DNA from: VBAS01 sp035292525
GTDB lineage: Bacteria; Bacteroidota; Bacteroidia; Chitinophagales; Chitinophagaceae
Assembly: GCA_035292525.1 (NCBI GenBank)
Contig: DATDPZ010000028.1
Span: forward strand, 1-9,172
Reading direction: 5' to 3'
DNA length: 9,172 bases
Both the position numbers and the translations under genes were made by a program. Under the pieces are notes generated by a model. It was not told the DNA's origin. It was given only the letters and a program-made list of their open reading frames with translations, and searched no databases. Below are positions 1 through 5,781 of this stretch, one piece after another. How positions within the stretch are numbered: position 1 is the first letter of the stretch; every line of letters begins with the position of its first letter.

Positions 1-1027
1 TAGAAGTGTAATTTTCATCTTCGCTCAGTCCACATTGGGCATTTACTTCCAGCACAAACAACTTTCCTGTTTCTTTATCCATTCTAATGTCAATACGCCC
101 ATACCCCGTTCCTTCTACTGCGCAAAAGGCATCCCATGTCAGTTTACAAAGCGCATCATGCAGGGAGGGATCCGGTTTAAAATAATTATAAAAGTCTTCG
201 TACACCCCGTTGCCACATGGCTGTTCGGCTTCATAGGTTTCCCATAGCCTGTCAAAGGATAAAAATTTTTCTTCTTCAGCCAGTCTTTTATTAAATACCC
301 TTTCCACCGGTTGGTAAATGATTGCCCGTTCCGGCTGATTATAAGACCCAACAACAAAGGTGGTAAACTCCGGCCCGGTTATAAATTTTTCTGCAACTAA
401 TCCGCCAAAGGTAAAATCCCATCCGTGATAGCCTGTATAAAGCTCATGCACAAGACGGGAAAGCTCTTCATCATTGTGTACCACATTTTTTACTCCCAGC
501 CCCATGCTGCCTCCTGATACAGCCGGCTTGACGATTAAAGGCGTTGCTGTTTTTTTACAAAAGCCTTTCAGGTCCTGGTTCATTTCGGTAATGATCTTCC
601 AGGGTGCATGGGGTACAGCAGCATTATCAAAAGCCTGTTTCATGGTAATCTTGGAAGTAGTAAGATGATAATAGCTTTCTCTTGCCCCGGTATAAATAAG
701 ATCTTTTTCTTCCAGGTATTTAATAACAGATATTCCTGGCGCCCCGTTTACTTCATCGCCATCACACAAATTAAACACAACAGGAATATACCCGTTAGCA
801 GAGGCGGCAATCTGGTCAATGATGCTTTTAAAATTATTGATCGTAACATATTGCCACTTCCACGGCTGATTTGTTTTTTCAAAGGCCGTTGAAAACTCCC
901 TGATGTTTGCATCAAAATCATAATAGTGCTGAAGATTCGGATCGTCGGTAATTAGCTGTGGTGCCAGCACCCAGATAAAATACGGCTCAGCTTTCAAAAG
1001 ATTCTTATGCTTCACAGCTCCGTGCAT
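1..1027 (-). CDS. D-alanine--D-alanine ligase-like ATP-grasp protein (C-terminus beyond the window)
   Basis: The minus-strand frame stays open from an ATG at 1027 to the window edge (342 codons); an in-frame TAA lies 33 bases upstream of that ATG. The protein looks like a Ddl-type ATP-grasp ligase, which joins two amino or hydroxy acids using ATP. Seen directly: a pre-ATP-grasp region with VFNLCDGDEVNGAPG (res 84-98) and IYTGA (111-115), resembling the Ddl 'hG..GEDG...ytGs' region; the ATP-binding lysine loop LIVKPAVSGGSMGLGV (164-179); and the Mg-binding end RIDIRM (311-316) plus VLEVNAQCGLSEDE (325-338). The E-x-N triad matches Ddl, but the following residues differ from the usual EVNTxPGxT. 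The N-terminus (AEPYFIWVLAPQL) is not the usual Ddl opening, so this is probably a divergent paralogue rather than the housekeeping ligase. A GTG at 1015 (VKHKNLLK) is an alternative start. The substrate cannot be read from the sequence. Confidence 0.85.
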   Translation of the reverse strand, partial: MHGAVKHKNLLKAEPYFIWVLAPQLITDDPNLQHYYDFDANIREFSTAFEKTNQPWKWQYVTINNFKSIIDQIAASANGYIPVVFNLCDGDEVNGAPGISVIKYLEEKDLIYTGARESYYHLTTSKITMKQAFDNAAVPHAPWKIITEMNQDLKGFCKKTATPLIVKPAVSGGSMGLGVKNVVHNDEELSRLVHELYTGYHGWDFTFGGLVAEKFITGPEFTTFVVGSYNQPERAIIYQPVERVFNKRLAEEEKFLSFDRLWETYEAEQPCGNGVYEDFYNYFKPDPSLHDALCKLTWDAFCAVEGTGYGRIDIRMDKETGKLFVLEVNAQCGLSEDENYTS

Positions 1028-1184
1028 GAAAGAATTAAATGGGATTAGTTTGCTTTTTTAATAAAACTAAGTAAACTTAAAGATAAACTTGATATAATAA
1101 AAAATACATTGCTGTTTATTTAAAAGCTTAAGGTTATTAGCCAGCTTAATATGGATATTGTTTAACTTCAATCAACTTCATTAT
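1028..1184. other. Divergent intergenic region, very AT-rich
   Basis: This 157-base gap separates the minus-strand ligase from the plus-strand sulfatase and should hold promoters for both. It is strongly AT-rich. I found no exact TAnnTTTG element in either direction and no convincing hairpin. ATG at 1151 opens a frame that closes after four codons. Confidence 0.5.
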
Positions 1185-2735
1185 ATGTTGTGCCGTCTTA
1201 TACTGTTTTGTTTGCTTGGCCTGCCTGTTTATGGCCAGCCACCCAATATCATTTATATTATGAGTGATGATCATGATGCAGATGCCATCAGTGCTTATAA
1301 TAAAACCCTTATTTCCACTCCCCATATTGACAGGCTGGCAAATGAAGGAATGAAATTCGTGAATTGTTTTGTAGGAAATTCTATTTGCTCCCCAGTGAGA
1401 GCAACGGTCTTAACCGGGCAACACTCACATCTTAATGGCATAAAAGATAACAGAACCCCCTTCGATGGCTCAAAAACAACCTTACCCAAACTATTAAAAG
1501 AGGTGGGCTACCAAACCTTTCTTATTGGTAAATGGCATCTTCATTCTTTGCCCACCGGCTTTGATTACTGGAAAATTCTTCCGGGCCAGGGTTTATATAA
1601 TTCCACTAAATTTATTCTTATGACGAAGGATACGGTCCGTTATAACGGATATGCCACTTCCCTGATCACAGATGAAGCGTTGGGCTGGTTAAAAGAAAAA
1701 AGAGAGCCGACAAAACCTTTTTTCATGATGTTACACCACAAAGCCCCGCACCGTAATTTTTTCCCTGAATTAAAATGGCTTGAAATCTTCAGTAAGAAAA
1801 CCTTTCCGGAACCGGAAACGCTTTATGCCGATACCGCTGACCGCGGATCTGCTTTTAAACAGCAACGAATGAGTATTCTGAAAGATATGACCCTCTGCAC
1901 CGATCTGAAAATAGACCCGGAATTACTGATGGACATTCCTCTGTATCGGCCCGATTCAAATGACATCCGGGGTTACCATGCATTGATGAACGCTGTACCG
2001 GAAAAGCAAAGGGAAAGGATGAAAGAAATTTTTTCTGAAAGAGGTAAACTGTTGCAGCAAAAAAAACCGCAAGGAAAAGAATTGCTGAAATTGAAATACC
2101 AATGGTATATGCAGGACTATCTTGCCACCGTTGCTTCGGTTGATGAAAATGTAGGCCGGGTGTTGAATTATCTTGACGAAACGGGTCTTTCAGAAAATAC
2201 AATTGTGGTTTATACCAGCGACCAGGGTTTTTACCTTGGTGAAAATGGCTGGTTTGACAAAAGATTTATGTATGACGTGAGCATGCACACTCCTTTAATA
2301 ATACGTTGGAATGAAAAAATAAAACCGGGAACAGTAAATTATTCGCTGGTGCAGAATATTGACTTTGCTCCCACCATTCTTGATTTGGCAGGGGTGTCTG
2401 TTCCGGAATGGATGCAGGGGGTCAGTCTGAAAAAACTCTTGTCCGGAAAGCTGGGTAAGCTGCCCAGAAAAGAATTGTATTACCGCTACTATGAATACCC
2501 GGTTGATCATGCTGTTTTGCCACACCTGGGTATCCGGGAAAAAAGATATAAACTGATTTATTTTTATACAGTAAAAGAATGGGAGTTTTATGACCTGCAG
2601 AAAGACCGGGAGGAAAAAAATAATCTTATTAACCAGTCGTCTTACCGTACTGAAATAAACAGAATGAAAAAACGATTGGCTGTAATTAAGAATAAGTATA
2701 AAGATGCGGAAGCTGCCGGTGAGTTGGTTCCATAA
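1185..2735 (+). CDS. Secreted formylglycine-dependent sulfatase (S1 family; resembles GlcNAc-6-sulfatase-type S1_11)
   Basis: A 516-residue exported arylsulfatase-type hydrolase that removes sulfate esters, probably from a glycan. I chose ATG 1185 because it places a compact signal peptide at the N-terminus (MLCRLILFCLLGLPVYG, likely signal peptidase I cleavage before QPPN); a longer reading from TTG 1158 adds nine unconvincing residues. Visible motifs, numbered from 1185: metal-binding SDDHD (D28, D29); sulfatase signature CSPVRATVLTG with Cys68 (codon 1386-1388) as the residue oxidised to formylglycine; GKWH (K116, H118); KAPH with H189; SDQG (D346, Q347) and a following Lys359. The C-terminus (EYPVDHAVLPHLGIREKRYKLIYFY, then EFYDLQKDREEKNNL) has the form of the C-terminal subdomain found in N-sulfoglucosamine and GlcNAc-6-sulfatase-like enzymes. 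The S1_11 assignment is from memory of family appearance. The acyltransferase gene follows after 26 bp. No maturase, SusC/SusD or glycoside hydrolase is visible. Confidence 0.9.
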   Translation: MLCRLILFCLLGLPVYGQPPNIIYIMSDDHDADAISAYNKTLISTPHIDRLANEGMKFVNCFVGNSICSPVRATVLTGQHSHLNGIKDNRTPFDGSKTTLPKLLKEVGYQTFLIGKWHLHSLPTGFDYWKILPGQGLYNSTKFILMTKDTVRYNGYATSLITDEALGWLKEKREPTKPFFMMLHHKAPHRNFFPELKWLEIFSKKTFPEPETLYADTADRGSAFKQQRMSILKDMTLCTDLKIDPELLMDIPLYRPDSNDIRGYHALMNAVPEKQRERMKEIFSERGKLLQQKKPQGKELLKLKYQWYMQDYLATVASVDENVGRVLNYLDETGLSENTIVVYTSDQGFYLGENGWFDKRFMYDVSMHTPLIIRWNEKIKPGTVNYSLVQNIDFAPTILDLAGVSVPEWMQGVSLKKLLSGKLGKLPRKELYYRYYEYPVDHAVLPHLGIREKRYKLIYFYTVKEWEFYDLQKDREEKNNLINQSSYRTEINRMKKRLAVIKNKYKDAEAAGELVP

Positions 2736-2761
2736 TTGTTTTTATAAAATCTGAACTGTAA

Positions 2762-3331
2762 ATGTTCCTGAAATTATATTTAAAACTGGCTGGTTGGAAA
2801 GCAGTGAATGAGTTTCCGCATTACTTAAACAAAGGGGTGATCATCGTAGGCCCACATACTAGTTGGACAGATTTCCCGCTGAGTATTGCTTTCCGGGATT
2901 TGCTTAAAATAAAAAACGGCAAATATCTTGGAAAAGAAGAACTGTTCAAAGGCCCGTTTGGGTTTTTCTTCCGGTGGTTAGGTGGCACACCAGTAAACCG
3001 GTTCAGCAAGCAGGGCGTGGTGGACCAGGTTGTTGAAAAATTCAATAAAGCTGATAAGTTGTTTATTGCTTTATCGCCGGAAGGAACCAGGAAGAAAGTG
3101 GATAAACTAAGAACCGGTTTTTATCATATTGCAAAAAAAGCAGCAGTGCCGATCGTCATGGTTGGACTCGATTACAGTAAAAAAGAGCTCAGTATTGCGG
3201 AGCCATTTTATCCTACAGATAATGAAAACGAGGACTTTAAAAAAATTTTGACCTTTTTTGCTCCTGTAAAAGGCAGATTTCCTGAACAGGGAATGTTTCA
3301 TTTGCTTACTGATAATATTAACATAGTCTAA
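2762..3331 (+). CDS. PlsC-type 1-acylglycerol-3-phosphate acyltransferase family protein
   Basis: This 189-residue protein belongs to the glycerolipid acyltransferase (PlsC/AGPAT) superfamily, whose members transfer an acyl chain to lysophosphatidate or a related acceptor at the inner membrane. Seen directly: the catalytic HX4D motif HTSWTD (H32, D37), a GGTPVNR block (74-80) in the position of motif II, and PEGTR (106-110), the glycerol-phosphate-binding motif III, followed by TGFYHIAKKAAVPIVMVGLDY. It is shorter than classic PlsC (about 240 residues) and lacks an obvious N-terminal membrane helix, as in the compact acyltransferases I recall from other Bacteroidota. Start is ATG 2762, 26 bp after the sulfatase stop, so the two are probably co-transcribed. 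The acceptor could be something other than lysophosphatidate, for example an amino-acid or sulfur-containing lipid. The fold assignment is firm; the substrate is not. Confidence 0.88.
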   Translation: MFLKLYLKLAGWKAVNEFPHYLNKGVIIVGPHTSWTDFPLSIAFRDLLKIKNGKYLGKEELFKGPFGFFFRWLGGTPVNRFSKQGVVDQVVEKFNKADKLFIALSPEGTRKKVDKLRTGFYHIAKKAAVPIVMVGLDYSKKELSIAEPFYPTDNENEDFKKILTFFAPVKGRFPEQGMFHLLTDNINIV

Positions 3332-3353
3332 GTAAATAAAAAAAATCTGCGTC

Positions 3354-3361
3354 TATCTTTG
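3354..3361 (+). promoter_or_regulatory. Bacteroidota-type -7 promoter element (TATCTTTG) for the OmpA-family gene
   Basis: TATCTTTG matches the Bacteroidota housekeeping sigma consensus TAnnTTTG exactly. It lies in the 98-base gap before the OmpA-family gene, 68 bases upstream of its ATG, implying an A-rich leader of roughly 60 bases. No clear TTG -33 element is seen 19-21 bases upstream, so the call rests on the -7 match and position. Confidence 0.6.
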
Positions 3362-3429
3362 CATAACCTGAAAAAAAATTATTTCCATTGCCATTATCCT
3401 GAATTTAATTACCACAAATTAAAAAAGTC

Positions 3430-4323
3430 ATGAATCCAAAAAACTTATTATTCGCAGCGCTATTGCCCTTGTTCCTTGTTTCCTGCGTCAGCTCGAAAAA
3501 ATTTAAAAGTGAACAAGCCCGATACGCAGACCTGGTGATCAAACAAACACAGATCCAGGCAGACCTGACCACCTGTATCAATGACAGAAATATGCTGAGT
3601 CGCCAGAGAGAATCTCTTGAAGGCCAAAATGCAGCATTGGTAGCAAAAATTGCTGACCTGAATAAACAAATTGATTTTCTGAAAGAAAACAACACAACGG
3701 TATTGACACAGCTGCAGGATCTTTCAGTGATGTCTAAATCACAGGCAGAGAGCATTAAAAAATCTTTGGAGAATATTGGCGCCAAAGATCTTTATATCCA
3801 GGACCTGCAATCGTCTATGGCCCGAAAAGATTCCCTGAACCTGGCACTGGTGATGAACCTGAAAGGTGCAATTGGAAATCTTGCTGATGAAGACATCAAC
3901 ATTAAAGTAGATAAAGGAGTTGTTTATATTGATATTTCAGACAAGCTGCTTTTCAAAACAGGAAAGTATGAAGTAACCCCGGCGGCTAAAACAGTTTTGG
4001 GTAAAGTTGCCATGGTGCTGAAAAACCAGCCTGATATAGAATTTATGGTAGAAGGACATACAGATAATGTAGCCTTCCGCAGCGGTGTGTTACTTGATAA
4101 CTGGGATCTGAGTGTAAAAAGAGCCACTTCTGTTGTCAGAATTTTACAAAAAGAATACGGACTGGATCCTGCTAAGATGGCCGCAGCCGGCAGAGGAGAG
4201 TATAACCCTCTTGCAGATAACAGTTCTGTTACCGGTCGGGCAGCAAACCGCAGAACAAGAATTTTAATACTTCCGCAATTGGATCAGTTCTTTAAATTAC
4301 TGGAAACAAAAAAATCGTTTTAA
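3430..4323 (+). CDS. OmpA-family peptidoglycan-binding lipoprotein with coiled-coil region
   Basis: A 297-residue outer-membrane-type lipoprotein. The signal peptide MNPKNLLFAALLPLFLVSC carries a lipobox (LVSC, lipidated Cys19). Residues about 25-135 are rich in K, Q, E, D and L with heptad-like spacing, suggesting a long coiled coil. The C-terminal OmpA/Pal/MotB-like domain spans about 158-282: LLFKTGKYEVTPAAK, then MVEGHTDN with Asp212, DLSVKRA with Arg231, and RAANRRTRI (270-278). Asp212 and Arg231 correspond to the pair that holds diaminopimelate in characterised OmpA-like domains. The segment between them is about four residues longer than in Acinetobacter OmpA, by my manual comparison. 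The likely role is a structural tether between outer membrane and cell wall. There is no N-terminal beta-barrel, so it is not a porin-type OmpA. An A-rich leader precedes the ATG. The gene has its own promoter and a strong terminator, so it probably forms a single-gene unit, perhaps with read-through from upstream. Confidence 0.93.
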   Translation: MNPKNLLFAALLPLFLVSCVSSKKFKSEQARYADLVIKQTQIQADLTTCINDRNMLSRQRESLEGQNAALVAKIADLNKQIDFLKENNTTVLTQLQDLSVMSKSQAESIKKSLENIGAKDLYIQDLQSSMARKDSLNLALVMNLKGAIGNLADEDINIKVDKGVVYIDISDKLLFKTGKYEVTPAAKTVLGKVAMVLKNQPDIEFMVEGHTDNVAFRSGVLLDNWDLSVKRATSVVRILQKEYGLDPAKMAAAGRGEYNPLADNSSVTGRAANRRTRILILPQLDQFFKLLETKKSF

Positions 4324-4343
4324 AAAATTTTTTATAAAATCAG

Positions 4344-4369
4344 AAAGCCCTGCAAATGCGGGGCTTTTT
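4344..4369 (+). terminator. Intrinsic terminator after the OmpA-family gene
   Basis: AAAGCCCTGC (4344-4353) pairs with GCGGGGCTTT (4358-4367) around an AAAT loop, giving a 10-bp stem with a T-run at 4365-4369. The one irregular pair is T4351/G4360: a G-U wobble in plus-strand RNA but an A-C mismatch in minus-strand RNA, so the structure favours the plus direction. It may still slow transcription from the convergent asparaginase-like gene, whose stop is only 14 bases away and whose far side is also T-rich (A6T6 palindrome at 4322-4333). Confidence 0.88.
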
Positions 4370-4382
4370 AAATGCAAAAGAG

Positions 4383-4871
4383 TTATTTCAATTCTTCGAA
4401 GACGCCGGTTTGTTTATTTTTTCTCACATTATCCCAGTGAAAATATCGGCCATTCATGGCCACATACACACCCGGTGGCAATGATTGTGCAAACGCCAAA
4501 GCGCTGCCCAGGTTAAACAGTCCGTCACTGCTGCCAAATTTTATCGGGATCATGGCCCCCGTAAGTACAATTGTTTTTTCTTTTATTTGTTCAGCAAGGC
4601 GTATGGCTGTTTCTACCATGGTGTCTGTGCCATGGGTGATCACTATTTCAGATTCGTCACACTGATTACACTGATGAGCGATCAGGTCCCTGTCTTCATC
4701 CGTCATTTCAAGGCTATCCACCATCATCAGTGTTCTGATCTTTACCGGAACAAGATTTCGACCCAGTTCCAGCAACTCATGCAGGTGGGTGTCTTTAAAA
4801 TAAAGCTGCCCGTTCAGTTCGTTGTATTCCTTATCAAAAGTGCCGCCGGTAATGAAAATGCGAATGCTCAT
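4383..4871 (-). CDS. Stand-alone asparaginase N-terminal-domain protein
   Basis: A 162-residue cytoplasmic protein equal to the N-terminal domain of the bacterial L-asparaginase (AnsA/AnsB) family, which hydrolyses asparagine to aspartate and ammonia; full enzymes are about 330 residues. Seen directly: the nucleophile motif ITGGTFDKEY (Thr11, with Tyr16 nearby), HGTDTM (Thr82-Asp83, the Thr89/Asp90 pair of E. coli AnsB), VLTGAMIPIKFGSSDGLFNLG (102-122, shown in part: GSSDG 113-117), and DNVRKNKQTGVFE, where Lys151 probably aligns with catalytic Lys162. The C-terminal domain, which supplies active-site residues to the neighbouring subunit in full enzymes, is absent. Its loss does not look recent: the terminator and the OmpA-family gene begin right after the stop, with no remnant. 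Short proteins of this type occur in other bacteria, so it may be a family of its own, and asparaginase activity is not assured. Start is ATG 4871. Confidence 0.88.
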   Translation of the reverse strand: MSIRIFITGGTFDKEYNELNGQLYFKDTHLHELLELGRNLVPVKIRTLMMVDSLEMTDEDRDLIAHQCNQCDESEIVITHGTDTMVETAIRLAEQIKEKTIVLTGAMIPIKFGSSDGLFNLGSALAFAQSLPPGVYVAMNGRYFHWDNVRKNKQTGVFEELK

Positions 4872-5077
4872 ACTTTTTTATTTCCCGGCGAAAATACCAC
4901 TTCTGCCCAAGAATGATTTGCTGCTGTTGGCAAAGGTTTTTTAGAAAAAATTTTACCCACATCATTTCTAATCTGTTGTCTCAAGATCAGCCAGGTGGCT
5001 GAATAATATCATGGTCTTTATTTGAAAGAAGTGCTACCTTATGCCTGTATTATTTTTTGGGATAAAATTTAAGGGCT
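4872..5077. other. Divergent intergenic region between the asparaginase-like and WG-repeat genes
   Basis: These 206 bases should carry promoters for both flanking genes. The best minus-direction candidate is AACCTTTG (plus-strand CAAAGGTT, 4931-4938), one base off TAnnTTTG. In the plus direction, TATTTTTTG at 5051-5059 has the right parts but one extra base of spacing. Neither has a clear -33 partner. I see no RNA gene, repeat or coding frame that I would support. Confidence 0.4.
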
Positions 5078-5668
5078 ATGAGACATTTTATTTTTTTCCC
5101 CTGCTTCCTGTTATTCTCCTTTACAGGAGAAAGTCAATCCTGGACAAAAAACTACGACCTGGTAGATGCCTGTGATTGCGGAATATATAAAGTGGTTAAG
5201 AATAATAAATACGGCTATGCCGATGAAAAGGGGAAATTGATCATCCCGTTAATTTATGATGATGGCATGAGTTTTTCGGAAGGACGGGCAGGGGTCATGA
5301 TTGAAAAAAAATGGGGTTTTATTGACAGCGCAGGAAATGAAATTGTAAAACCCCTGTACACCGAAGTATATTCTTTTCATGAAGGACTGGCAGTAGTAGC
5401 CAAAGAAGAATCTTTTGGTTTTATTGACCTGACAGGGAAACTTGTTATTCCGCTGATGTATTCAAATGCCAGAAGTTTCGGCAACCAGTTAGCCCCGGTT
5501 TGCAACAGTAAAATGATCTGGGGTTATATTAATAAGACTAATAAAGTAGTCATCCCGTTTCAATATAATTATGCTGACAGTTTCACAGAAGGCACTGCAA
5601 GAATAATGAAAGGAGGTAAGTGGATGTACATTGATGTAACCGGAAAAGTTGTTAAAATTGAAGAGTAA
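5078..5668 (+). CDS. Secreted WG-repeat protein
   Basis: A 196-residue protein with a signal peptide (MRHFIFFPCFLLFSFTGESQS, hydrophobic core 4-16, cleavage near residue 19-21) followed by WG-type (KWG) repeats. Repeat units begin at YGYADEKGK (45), WGFIDSAGN (79), FGFIDLTGK (113), WGYINKTNK (148) and a cut-short WMYIDVTGK (182), spaced 34, 34, 35 and 34 residues. Each complete unit has the form W/F/Y-G-F/Y-I-x-x-x-G-K, then I/V-x-P-x-x-Y, then SF-x-E-G-x-A. WG repeats are common in Bacteroidota and are thought to form beta-rich structures; no enzymatic activity is established. C32 and C34 (ACDCG) just before the repeats could form a disulfide or bind something. It sits alone between two minus-strand genes, so the context offers no function. 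ATG 5078 is preceded by AAGGG only two bases away, too close for a normal ribosome-binding site. Confidence 0.88.
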   Translation: MRHFIFFPCFLLFSFTGESQSWTKNYDLVDACDCGIYKVVKNNKYGYADEKGKLIIPLIYDDGMSFSEGRAGVMIEKKWGFIDSAGNEIVKPLYTEVYSFHEGLAVVAKEESFGFIDLTGKLVIPLMYSNARSFGNQLAPVCNSKMIWGYINKTNKVVIPFQYNYADSFTEGTARIMKGGKWMYIDVTGKVVKIEE

Positions 5669-5718
5669 CATCATTGCGTTTTCAGAAATATTTACTCTAA
5701 AAATTTTATCTCTGTTTT

Positions 5719-5748
5719 AAAAAAGAGGCCAGTGAAGAATCACCGGCC
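5719..5748 (-). terminator. Intrinsic terminator after pyruvate phosphate dikinase
   Basis: Read on the minus strand, GGCCGGTGA and TCACTGGCC (plus 5740-5748 and 5727-5735) form a 9-bp stem with a 4-base loop, followed by TCTTTTTT (plus-strand A-run at 5719-5724). The imperfect pair is G-U on the minus strand but A-C on the plus strand, so it points to termination of the dikinase transcript, whose stop lies 34 bases away. The WG-repeat gene converges on it from the other side and has no separate terminator that I can see. Confidence 0.85.
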
Positions 5749-5781
5749 GTATCTATTTCTTCAGATCAAAAAAAAACTAAT

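Noticed and set aside
608..892. Plus-strand open frames opposite the ligase gene
   Set aside because: They are antisense to the Ddl-like coding sequence, whose motifs are clear; no family features are visible.
1158..1184. TTG start nine codons upstream of the sulfatase ATG
   Set aside because: It would add polar residues before the signal peptide. ATG 1185 gives a typical short signal sequence.
1855..2202. 115-residue minus-strand open frame within the sulfatase gene
   Set aside because: Antisense shadow of conserved sulfatase coding sequence, without a recognisable domain.
4322..4333. A6T6 palindrome directly after the OmpA-family stop codon
   Set aside because: It has no GC-rich stem to act alone as a terminator; it probably only adds T-rich flank or DNA curvature next to the real hairpin.
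4485..4916. 143-residue plus-strand open frame opposite the asparaginase-like gene
   Set aside because: It lies almost wholly antisense to a gene with recognisable catalytic motifs, and its translation has no domain features.
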